NCBI RefSeq assembly: GCF_007004645.1
Contig: NZ_ML660023.1
Coordinates: 1-64,000 of the forward strand
Origin: Aliiroseovarius halocynthiae
GTDB lineage: Bacteria; Pseudomonadota; Alphaproteobacteria; Rhodobacterales; Rhodobacteraceae
Direction: 5' to 3'
DNA: 64,000 nt
The notes beneath the pieces were generated by a model, which was not told where the DNA came from, did no database searches, and worked only from the letters and a program-made list of their open reading frames with translations. Of the stretch, positions 52,696 to 60,011 are shown piece after piece; position 1 is the stretch's first letter, and each line of letters begins with the position of its first letter. A program made the position numbers and the translations under genes.

Positions 52696-53568
52696 CTAAC
52701 CTGCCAGAAAACGATCCACCTCGTCGCGTGACGGGATGGCATCAGCCGTGCCGAACCGGGTTACTTTGATCGCAGATGCAGCTGCGCCCAGCCGCATTGC
52801 ATGTTCCGGCGTCATGCCCTGATCCAACCCGGCGGCAACATAGCCGATAAAGCAATCCCCTGCGCCCGTGGTGTCAACGGGCGTCACAGGGAAAGCAGAA
52901 ACCTGCGCGGTTTCGACGCCGCTTTCAATCCAGACCGCACCCTCGGACCCTTTGGTGATCAGCACCACCGGCAGGTTCAGATCTGCGATGGTTTTGCCCA
53001 GCGCATCGGTTAGTTGCTGAGCCTCAACCTGATTCAGCACCAGCATATCTGTATGGGGCAGCATGGCTTTTGCATCCGCAGCCACGAAGGGTGCTGCGGA
53101 ATAGATCACACGCATCCCACGCGCCCGCGCCACTTTCGCCGCCTCGACAATCATGTTGGTTTCGTTTTGCAAGATCAGCGTGTCTGTCGGAGTGCCATGC
53201 GCCAAAGCCGCATCAATCTGATCCACCGTCAAAGCATGATTTGCGCCGGAATAGAGAATGATTTGGTTCTCACCACTTGGATCCACAACGATATTTGCGT
53301 GGCCTGTTGCGACCGTTCGGGATGCGACTTGAGTGGTATCTACACCAGCGCCTTTTAGGGTATCCAAACACCACTGCCCGTCTGGTCCGACGGCACCGAT
53401 TTGAACCACATCCGCCCCGGCGCGGGCTGCGGCAACGGATTGATTGGCCCCCTTTCCACCCAACCCAACCGCGTGTTCCTGCGCGGTCAGCGTCTCGCCC
53501 GGCGCGGGCATATGCGGTACGCGATAGAAATTGTCGATATTGATAGATCCGAGATTGAATAGGGTCAC
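52696..53568 (-). CDS. rbsK: Ribokinase-type PfkB sugar kinase
   Basis: A 290-residue PfkB-family kinase. The glycine-rich GLGGKGANQSVAAARAGADV (about 35-54) and the anion hole and catalytic Asp in VDTTGAGDCFIGYVAAG (about 235-251) are both intact. SINIDNFYRVPHMPAPGET resembles ribokinase. Ribose is the most likely substrate, but relatives phosphorylate other sugars or nucleosides. The start is a GTG at 53568, fixed by AAGGAGG five bases before it. No transport genes lie beside it. It is divergent from the NAD-isocitrate dehydrogenase gene. Confidence 0.85.
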   Translation of the reverse strand: MTLFNLGSINIDNFYRVPHMPAPGETLTAQEHAVGLGGKGANQSVAAARAGADVVQIGAVGPDGQWCLDTLKGAGVDTTQVASRTVATGHANIVVDPSGENQIILYSGANHALTVDQIDAALAHGTPTDTLILQNETNMIVEAAKVARARGMRVIYSAAPFVAADAKAMLPHTDMLVLNQVEAQQLTDALGKTIADLNLPVVLITKGSEGAVWIESGVETAQVSAFPVTPVDTTGAGDCFIGYVAAGLDQGMTPEHAMRLGAAASAIKVTRFGTADAIPSRDEVDRFLAG

Positions 53569-53689
53569 GGGCGCCTCCTTGCTGGGATACGTTAGCGTCC
53601 TTGCCCGTAGGTGCAAGTCATGCGTAACGTCGGGGGGGGAACTGTCCGGTTCTATTCACCTTCCGGGGTCGAAAATTTTATTGTATTCC

Positions 53690-53703
53690 ATTGTATACAG
53701 TAT
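53690..53703. promoter_or_regulatory. 14-bp motif ATTGTATACAGTAT upstream of the NAD-isocitrate dehydrogenase
   Basis: This AT-rich element, with a TGTATACA palindromic core, lies 43 bases before the gene start. The same 14 bases occur inverted at 55746, inside the start of the other isocitrate dehydrogenase gene. A half-site copy ATTGTAT is repeated 10 bases before it. TGTATACA cores are common in GntR-type operators. Confidence 0.4.
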
Positions 53704-53745
53704 ATACGGGCAACAAATACGCTCATCAGCATGGAGAAAACGACC

Positions 53746-54762
53746 ATGACCAAGATCCAAGCCACTCTGATCCCCGGCGATGGGATTGGCCCCGAAATCA
53801 CCGAGGCCGTCACCGCCATTCTTGATAAAATGGGCAGCCCCTTTGAATGGGATGTACAGCAGGCCGGCATGTCGGCCTTCGATGCAGAAGGAACCCCCCT
53901 GCCCGAGGCGACGCTGGACAGCATCCGCCGCACCAAACTGGCACTGAAAGGTCCGCTGACCACGCCCGTTGGCGGCGGCTTCAAGTCAATCAACCTTCAA
54001 CTACGTCAGGCGTTTAACCTGTATGCCAACGTCCGTCCGACCAAGACGATCAAGCTGGATGGACGTTATGACAACGTCGATATGGTGATCTTCCGCGAGA
54101 ATCTGGAAGGGTATTACATCTCGGATGAAGGCTATATCGAGCATAATGGCGACCCCGAGGGCAAGGTGTTCTCGACCGGGTATAACACCAAAGAAGGCGC
54201 CCAGCGCATTACCCGTGCTGCGTTCGAATATGCGGTGGCGAACGGGCGCAAAAAGGTCTCGATCGTGCACAAGGCGAACATCCTGAAGCTGCTGTCTGGC
54301 ATGTTTCTGGAAGAGGCGCGCAAGGTTGCCCAAGAATATGAAGGCCGCGTCGAGTTTGACGAGCGTATCGTTGACGCCTGCGCGATGCAGATGGTGATGT
54401 ACCCGGATGCGTTCGACGTGATCGTCACCACGAACCTGTTTGGCGACATCCTGTCCGACCTGGCTGCTGGTTTGATCGGCGGTCTGGGCCTTGCCCCGGG
54501 TGCCAATATTGGCGAGAACGCCGCGATCTTCGAAGCCGTCCACGGGTCGGCCCCTGACATCGCAGGCCAGCAAAAAGCCAACCCGTGCGCCTTCCTGATG
54601 GCCGCAGGCCTGATGCTGGAACATGTGGGCAAATCCGACGACGCCCAACGCCTGAAAAAGGCCGTAGTAGAGACTGTTCAGGCCAAAGACCGTGTCACCC
54701 CGGATCTGGGCGGCACCGGCAACACCATGTCGATTGCCGAAGCGATTATGGATCGTCTGTAA
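53746..54762 (+). CDS. NAD-type isocitrate dehydrogenase (isocitrate/isopropylmalate dehydrogenase family)
   Basis: A 338-residue beta-decarboxylating dehydrogenase. The start is MTKIQATLIPGDGIGPEITE, the substrate loop NLYANVRPTKTI with FRENLEGYYI, and the catalytic Lys/Asp region HKANILKLLSG and TNLFGDILSDLAAGLIGGLG. The cofactor loop EAVHGSAPDIAG has Asp after the Pro, as in NAD-dependent enzymes. The length and this loop suggest the short NAD-dependent isocitrate dehydrogenase rather than LeuB or the NADP enzyme. The ATG at 53746 follows GGAG. An unrelated NADP isocitrate dehydrogenase is encoded 1 kb downstream. Confidence 0.8.
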   Translation: MTKIQATLIPGDGIGPEITEAVTAILDKMGSPFEWDVQQAGMSAFDAEGTPLPEATLDSIRRTKLALKGPLTTPVGGGFKSINLQLRQAFNLYANVRPTKTIKLDGRYDNVDMVIFRENLEGYYISDEGYIEHNGDPEGKVFSTGYNTKEGAQRITRAAFEYAVANGRKKVSIVHKANILKLLSGMFLEEARKVAQEYEGRVEFDERIVDACAMQMVMYPDAFDVIVTTNLFGDILSDLAAGLIGGLGLAPGANIGENAAIFEAVHGSAPDIAGQQKANPCAFLMAAGLMLEHVGKSDDAQRLKKAVVETVQAKDRVTPDLGGTGNTMSIAEAIMDRL

Positions 54763-54799
54763 GGGTTTGATCCGCCGCAAAGACGTCTGACGCAATTCG

Positions 54800-54827
54800 T
54801 GCGAGCCTTCGCGAACGGAGGCTCGCA
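54800..54827 (+). promoter_or_regulatory. 8-bp inverted repeat over the ribosome site of the GNAT-YoaP gene
   Basis: TGCGAGCC and GGCTCGCA are exact reverse complements. The 3' arm contains the end of the GGAG ribosome site and the A of the start codon, and TTCGCGAA in the loop is itself palindromic. It may control access to the start, or help end the upstream transcript. Confidence 0.5.
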
Positions 54828-55582
54828 TGACCAATTTGATCACCATCACCAACGACACCGTCGAAAAACACGGCTTCTTCTGCAAGATGTCGGCGCGGAA
54901 AACCTTAGCCTGGAGGCGGAAACGCGCTTGGCTGGCAGACCGTTTTCAGGAAGGTCTGCAGATGCGGCTTTTGGATGATGGCGAACGTGGCTTTATCGAA
55001 TTTATGCCCGGACGCCATGCATGGCGCGGTATCGAAAACGCAGCCAATTTTATGATCATTCACTGCCTTTGGGTGGTCGGAAAAAGTAAAGGCAAAGGCC
55101 ACGCCAAAGCCTTGCTGAACGACGCCGAATCCTATGCGCGCGCGCATGGTTTTCAAGGCATCGCCGCGCTGACAAGTTCAGGAAACTGGATCGTCGATCG
55201 CCATATACTTGAGGCACGTGGATATGCAGAGGTTGACACCCCCGCGCCCGGATACGCGCTGATGGCATTGCCATTTGAACATGATGTTTCGATGCCTCGG
55301 CTTGTCGGGAAATGGGACGAGAAAGCCAAAGCTTTAGGGGACGGCCTTACCGTTCTGCATTCAGCGCAGTGCCCGTATCTTGAAGATGCAACCCAACACG
55401 CAAAAGACGCCGCTGCCGAGGCTGGGATCCCTTTCAATGTCTCTGAAATCGCCAGCGCGCAGGACCTTCGGGATCGTGTTCCAAACCCTTACGGAGTGTT
55501 TTCAATGGTCCTGAACGGGCAGCAAATTGCATCTCACTATCTGTTGAAAAAGCAGATCATGCCATTGCTAGCGCAATCTTGA
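54827..55582 (+). CDS. GNAT domain fused to a YoaP-like domain
   Basis: A 251-residue protein. The N-terminal half is a GNAT-like fold (about 1-145, with the acetyl-CoA loop GKSKGKGHAKALLNDA and a C-terminal LEARGYAEVDT). The C-terminal half (about 190-250) resembles the YoaP/thioredoxin-like domain: LTVLHSAQCPYLEDAT with a Cys-Pro-Tyr, then RVPNPYGVFSMVLNGQQIASHYL. YoaP-type proteins are uncharacterised. It lies between the two isocitrate dehydrogenase genes in the same direction, and its ribosome site is in a hairpin. Confidence 0.75.
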   Translation: MTNLITITNDTVEKHGFFCKMSARKTLAWRRKRAWLADRFQEGLQMRLLDDGERGFIEFMPGRHAWRGIENAANFMIIHCLWVVGKSKGKGHAKALLNDAESYARAHGFQGIAALTSSGNWIVDRHILEARGYAEVDTPAPGYALMALPFEHDVSMPRLVGKWDEKAKALGDGLTVLHSAQCPYLEDATQHAKDAAAEAGIPFNVSEIASAQDLRDRVPNPYGVFSMVLNGQQIASHYLLKKQIMPLLAQS

Positions 55583-55655
55583 CTGAAATCGGCACATCTG
55601 ACCCCCAACTCCCTTTTTTTTCGTGCCGTACTTGTGTATGGGAAAGGGGAAATCC

Positions 55656-55691
55656 CACCTTTCGCCGTTCGGGGTGTCGACCCGTAGGCGA
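55656..55691 (+). promoter_or_regulatory. Structured leader hairpin before the NADP-isocitrate dehydrogenase
   Basis: TTCGCC ... GGCGAAG enclose an inner CGGG/CCCG stem, 31 to 66 bases before the start codon. It could be an mRNA leader structure; no known riboswitch was recognised. Confidence 0.3.
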
Positions 55692-55721
55692 AGTTTTCCG
55701 CGAAAAAAGAGGTGTTCTAAA

Positions 55722-57938
55722 ATGACCGATAAATCGCAAGCAGACATACTGTATACAATTGTAGACGAAGCGCCCGAGCTGGCCTCGGCCTCGTTCCTGC
55801 CGATCATCCGCAAGTTCGTTTCCGCCGCAGGAATCACCGTTGGCACGCCGGACATTTCGCTGGCCGGCCGCATCATCGCGACCTTCCCAGAAAACCTGAC
55901 CGACGATCAGCGTCAGTCAGACGATCTGGCTGCTTTGGGCGAGCTGGTGAAGACGCCGGATGCGAACGTGATCAAACTGCCGAACATCTCGGCCTCGGTG
56001 CCTCAGCTGGTTGCCGCCATCGAAGAGCTTCAGGCGCAGGGTTATGACCTGCCCAGCTACCCGGAAGATCCCCAGACCGACGTCGAAAAAGCCATCCGTG
56101 CCCGTTATGACGCCATCAAAGGCTCGGCCGTGAACCCTGTTCTGCGCGAAGGTAACTCGGACCGTCGTTCGGCCCGCGCCGTGAAAAACTTCGCCCAGAA
56201 CAACCCGCATTCGATGGGTGCTTGGGATGCGTCCTCGAAAACCAAAGTGTCGTCCATGCCGGGCAACGACTTCTACGCAAACGAGGTTTCGGCCACCATC
56301 ACCGCTGCTCAGGCCGGTGACGCGAAGATCGAATTTGTTGGCAAAGACGGCGCAACCACCGTTCTGAAAGACGGCTGGCCGCTGGAAGAAGGCACCATCG
56401 CGGATGCGACCTTCATGTCGGCAAAAGCCTTGGGGTCCTTCCTGGCAGACGCCATCGACGACACCAAAACAGACGGCACCATGTTCTCGCTTCACATGAA
56501 GGCGACCATGATGAAAGTGTCGGACCCGATCATCTTCGGCCACGCTGTGAAAGCATGGTTGGGTCCGGTGTGGGACAAGCACGGTGACGCGATTGCCGCC
56601 GCCGGAGGTTCGCCGAACTCGGGTCTGGGTGACATTCTGGCCGCCATCGACAGCATGGGCAATGCCGCCGAGATCAAGGCCGAGATTGCCGCGCTGGACC
56701 GTCCATCGATGTACATGGTCGATTCAGACAAAGGCATCACCAACCTGCACGTGCCTTCAGACGTGATCATCGACGCATCGATGCCCGCCGTGATCCGCGC
56801 GGGCGGCAAAGGCTGGGACGAAGCTGGCGCGAAAGGTGACACCAACTGCGTGATCCCTGACCGCTGCTATGCCACCGTCTATGACGAAACCATCAACTTC
56901 TTCAAAGCCAATGGTGCGCTGGACGTGACCACCGCGGGTTCGGTCGCAAACGTTGGCCTGATGGCGCAGAAAGCGGAAGAGTACGGCTCGCACCCGACCA
57001 CTTTTGAAGCCCCTGCAAACGGCACCATCCGTGTCGTGACTGCAAATGGCGACACGCTGCACGCGCATGAAGTCGAGGCCGGTGACATCTGGCGTTCGTG
57101 CACTGTCAAGAAGGCTCCGATCGAGAACTGGATCGAGCTGGCCATGGACCGTCAGCGCCTGACCGGTTCGGAAGCCATCTTCTGGCTGGACGCAAACCGC
57201 GCCCACGATGCCGAGCTGATCAAATACGTGACGCCCGCACTGGAAGCTGCCGGCAAAGCCGACCTGTTCCAGATCATGGCCCCGCGTGAAGCAACCGCCC
57301 AGTCTCTGAAAACCATCACGGCTGGCAACGATAGCATCGCGATCACCGGCAACGTGCTGCGTGACTATCTGACCGACCTGTTCCCGATCCTTGAGCTGGG
57401 CACCTCGGCCAAGATGCTGTCGATCGTGAAGCTGATGAAAGGTGGCGGTCTGTTTGAAACCGGCGCTGGTGGTTCGGCGCCTAAGCACGTGCAGCAGCTG
57501 GTTGAAGAAAACCACCTGCGTTGGGATTCGATGGGCGAGTTCTGTGCGCTGGGTGAAAGCCTGAACTTCCTGGCGGACGTCAAAGGCAACGCCAAAGCTG
57601 GTGTTCTGGGTGCCGCTGCCGAAGCTGCGACCCAAGGCATTCTGGACAACAACAACTCGCCTTCGCGTAAAGTTGGTCAGCCGGATAACCGCGACAGCCA
57701 TTATTGGTTTGCACGCTACTGGGCCGACGCTTTGGCCGCGCAGTCGGATGACGCTGACTTGGCTGCCGAGTTCGCTCCGGTTGCGAAGGCTCTGGCCGAA
57801 GGCGAAGAGGCCATCTTGGCCGAGCTCGCCGCAGCCCAAGGTCCAGCAGCCGACATCGGTGGCTATTTCCGCCCCTCGGTCGAGCTGAAAGCCAAAGTGA
57901 TGCGCCCCTCGGCCACGCTGAACGCAATCATCGACTGA
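55722..57938 (+). CDS. icd: NADP-dependent isocitrate dehydrogenase, monomeric type
   Basis: A 738-residue monomeric isocitrate dehydrogenase (Idh2 type), which converts isocitrate to 2-oxoglutarate and CO2 with NADP in the TCA cycle. It starts [30 protein letters not shown]-like [68 protein letters not shown] and [13 protein letters not shown] are conserved. I use the ATG at 55722 (AGAGGTG upstream); the frame 33 codons further upstream has no site. Codons 9-14 (ATA CTG TAT ACA ATT GTA) are unusually AT-rich for this gene. It ends at a strong terminator. Confidence 0.95.
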   Translation: MTDKSQADILYTIVDEAPELASASFLPIIRKFVSAAGITVGTPDISLAGRIIATFPENLTDDQRQSDDLAALGELVKTPDANVIKLPNISASVPQLVAAIEELQAQGYDLPSYPEDPQTDVEKAIRARYDAIKGSAVNPVLREGNSDRRSARAVKNFAQNNPHSMGAWDASSKTKVSSMPGNDFYANEVSATITAAQAGDAKIEFVGKDGATTVLKDGWPLEEGTIADATFMSAKALGSFLADAIDDTKTDGTMFSLHMKATMMKVSDPIIFGHAVKAWLGPVWDKHGDAIAAAGGSPNSGLGDILAAIDSMGNAAEIKAEIAALDRPSMYMVDSDKGITNLHVPSDVIIDASMPAVIRAGGKGWDEAGAKGDTNCVIPDRCYATVYDETINFFKANGALDVTTAGSVANVGLMAQKAEEYGSHPTTFEAPANGTIRVVTANGDTLHAHEVEAGDIWRSCTVKKAPIENWIELAMDRQRLTGSEAIFWLDANRAHDAELIKYVTPALEAAGKADLFQIMAPREATAQSLKTITAGNDSIAITGNVLRDYLTDLFPILELGTSAKMLSIVKLMKGGGLFETGAGGSAPKHVQQLVEENHLRWDSMGEFCALGESLNFLADVKGNAKAGVLGAAAEAATQGILDNNNSPSRKVGQPDNRDSHYWFARYWADALAAQSDDADLAAEFAPVAKALAEGEEAILAELAAAQGPAADIGGYFRPSVELKAKVMRPSATLNAIID
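55746..55759. promoter_or_regulatory. Inverted copy of the 14-bp motif inside the icd start
   Basis: ATACTGTATACAAT is the exact reverse complement of the motif at 53690. It lies 24 bases into the coding region and forces the rare codons ATA and ACA ATT into a GC-rich gene. Confidence 0.4.
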
Positions 57939-57957
57939 TACGTCTCTAAATCACCTG

Positions 57958-57984
57958 AAAACCCCGTCCTTGTGGCGGGGTTTT
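57958..57984 (+). terminator. Rho-independent terminator after icd
   Basis: AAAACCCCG pairs with CGGGGTTTT around a 9-base loop, 20 bases after the stop. It may also serve the converging ClpP-fold gene, which ends at 57993. Confidence 0.85.
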
Positions 57985-57992
57985 CTGTTTTA

Positions 57993-58853
57993 TCAGTCCT
58001 GCGTTACAACGCCAGATTGGTGCAAAACCCTGTGTTCTGGGAACCAAATGCCGCTGGGGTGCGTGTCATACACGCGGGTTATGAAATCAGGTGAAACACC
58101 CTGCCCCAACATGAACTCGCGGTCCCGCAGCTGCTCGGCCTCGATGTCGAACCCAGGCAATCGCTGCGCGCCTTCCAGCATGTAGCTGTGAAATCCCAGC
58201 CGCGCATCGGGTCCAAGCTGTCGCTGCGATCCTGCAATGAAAACAAGCGTGCAGGCCGAGCTACAGGTGGCGTCCACGTGGGTGTCGAGGCCATGAGAGG
58301 TGATCAGCTTGGCCAGCCCGCGCGCCTCGAACACATTGCCGCCTTTACTGTCTAATGTGATGCTTGTCGGAAGCGGCGCTTGCGCCAACTCTCGGCGCAT
58401 TGCCTTGGTTACCCCCAACACAATCTGCCCTTGGAACAGCAGATTCCCATCAGATTGTCGCTTAAACTGATACTCGGCCTGCCGTTCCCGCGCCTTACGT
58501 TCGGCAAAGCTGGGCCCGTCATCTACCGGACGCGTCGCAAGGCCCAAGGCCCACCACTGCGACACCACCACGAATACCGCGATCACCAAGGCGATCATCC
58601 CGACCCATGTCGGCAACATGGACCCGGTATCGCGTATGCGTGCTTCTGCCGCACGGAAATAGCCGACACCTTGCCATAGCAGGCACAATGCATCAGCGCC
58701 AACCAATACGGCGGCCACCCACAAAGCGATCGGCGCATCCCGCAAGACCAGCAAAGTAATTGCATAAACGGCCAGCCGAACCGCAACCCCGTTGACCCAG
58801 AAACTTTGCCAAAGCGGGTGCTTTCCGCGCAGATGGTCCAGAGCATATCCCAT
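57993..58853 (-). CDS. Membrane protein with a ClpP-fold (COG3904-type) periplasmic domain
   Basis: A 286-residue protein with two hydrophobic pairs at the N-terminus (about 22-62 and 82-105), then a ClpP/crotonase-fold domain (about 138-280). TSITLDSKGGNVFEARGLAKLI is the substrate-loop block, the candidate catalytic Ser is Ser199 in DATCSSACTLVFIAG and the His is His222 in LGFHSYM. Proteins of this kind are common in Rhodobacterales and unstudied; a regulatory membrane protease is a guess. The Cys residues flanking the Ser (197 and 201) are notable. Convergent with icd. Confidence 0.75.
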   Translation of the reverse strand: MGYALDHLRGKHPLWQSFWVNGVAVRLAVYAITLLVLRDAPIALWVAAVLVGADALCLLWQGVGYFRAAEARIRDTGSMLPTWVGMIALVIAVFVVVSQWWALGLATRPVDDGPSFAERKARERQAEYQFKRQSDGNLLFQGQIVLGVTKAMRRELAQAPLPTSITLDSKGGNVFEARGLAKLITSHGLDTHVDATCSSACTLVFIAGSQRQLGPDARLGFHSYMLEGAQRLPGFDIEAEQLRDREFMLGQGVSPDFITRVYDTHPSGIWFPEHRVLHQSGVVTQD

Positions 58854-58884
58854 AGGCCAGCCTAGGGTCGCTCAATCCAGCAAG

Positions 58885-59862
58885 TCAAACCCTGTCAAAC
58901 CGGCCCCTGTCATGCGGGCGGGTGTAATCCAGCGCGGGACCTTTCGGCACCACGCGCGTCGGATTGATCGTTTCGTGCGAATAGTAGTAGTGCGACTTGA
59001 TGTGCTCCATGTTCACCGTCTCAGCCACACCGGGATGTTGATACAGCTCGCGCAGATAGTTCGAGATATTCGGGTAATCCTCGATCCGTTTTAGGTTCGT
59101 TTTGAAGTGACCGTGATAAACCGCGTCGAACCGGATCAACGTTGTGAACAGGCGCCAGTCTGCTTCGGTCAGTTGATTGCCGACCAGAAAGCGGCTTTCT
59201 GACAGGATACCTTCGACCCGACCCAGCGCAGCAAAAAGCACGTCGAATGCTTGTTCATACGCCTCTTGCGTGGTGGCAAATCCGCAGCGATAGACACCAT
59301 TATTGATGTTTTGATAGATGTTGTCGTTGATCGCGTCGATCTGGTCCCGCAGCGCTTCCGAATAGAAATCCAGCGTATTTCCAGTCAGGCCGTTAAAGGC
59401 GGAATTGAACATCCGGATGATTTCGGAGCTTTCGTTGCTGGCAATCCGCCCCTGCACTTTGTCCCACAAAACAGGAACCGTCACGCGCCCCGAATAGTCG
59501 GCTTTGTCAGTCGTATAGATCTGGTGCATGAAACTGTGCCCAAACAGCGGATCGGGATCGGCGGGATCGAACTCCCACCCATTCGACAGCATATGAGGAT
59601 GCACGGCGGTCACGCCGATCAGATCTTCCAGCCCTTTCAGCTTGCGAAAAATCAGGGTGCGATGTGCCCAAGGGCAGGCAAGGGAGACATAAAGGTGATA
59701 TCGTCCTGCTTCGGCCTTGAACCCACTATCACCAGTCGGACCCGCCAATCCATCCGCCGTGACCCAATTGCGAAAGCGCGCATCTTCGCGTTTGAATTTT
59801 CCGCCGGTTTTCTTGGTGTCGTACCAAACGTCATGCCAAACGCCATCCACAAGCTGACCCAT
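58885..59862 (-). CDS. Glutathionyl-hydroquinone reductase (Xi-class GST, YqjG/ECM4)
   Basis: A 325-residue enzyme. The N-terminal thioredoxin-like domain has the catalytic Cys63 in SLACPWAHRTLIFRKLKGLE, the Cys-Pro-Trp-Ala-His motif diagnostic of Xi-class GSTs. The C-terminal helical domain has NNGVYRCGFATTQEAYEQA, ADWRLFTTLIRFDAVYHGHFK and the end VVPKGPALDYTRPHDRGR. It reduces glutathionyl-hydroquinones and helps tolerate quinones. Its ATG at 59862 has GGAGG at the right spacing. It ends 31 bases before the ClpP-fold gene. Confidence 0.93.
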   Translation of the reverse strand: MGQLVDGVWHDVWYDTKKTGGKFKREDARFRNWVTADGLAGPTGDSGFKAEAGRYHLYVSLACPWAHRTLIFRKLKGLEDLIGVTAVHPHMLSNGWEFDPADPDPLFGHSFMHQIYTTDKADYSGRVTVPVLWDKVQGRIASNESSEIIRMFNSAFNGLTGNTLDFYSEALRDQIDAINDNIYQNINNGVYRCGFATTQEAYEQAFDVLFAALGRVEGILSESRFLVGNQLTEADWRLFTTLIRFDAVYHGHFKTNLKRIEDYPNISNYLRELYQHPGVAETVNMEHIKSHYYYSHETINPTRVVPKGPALDYTRPHDRGRFDRV

Positions 59863-59964
59863 CGGTGCCTCCTATCTTCTGTTACGAAGATAGCATTCGA
59901 ATTGCTTTGCACAATTCAGCGCGATGCGCGTCGGGTCTGTTCACACCCGCACAGAACGAAAACA

Positions 59965-59986
59965 GCCCGAAGCAACTGCTCCGGGC
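59965..59986 (-). terminator. Hairpin after maeB
   Basis: GCCCG-a-AGC-aact-GCT-c-CGGGC forms a short GC-rich stem with one mismatch, 26 bases past the maeB stop. No T run follows. Confidence 0.5.
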
Positions 59987-60011
59987 CGAATGCGTCTCTA
60001 TTTCAGCTAAA

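Noticed and set aside
54001-54885. 294-codon minus-strand frame over the NAD-isocitrate dehydrogenase
   Set aside because: Antisense shadow with no ribosome site and no known family.
56757-57839. 360-codon minus-strand frame inside icd
   Set aside because: Shadow of the monomeric isocitrate dehydrogenase gene.
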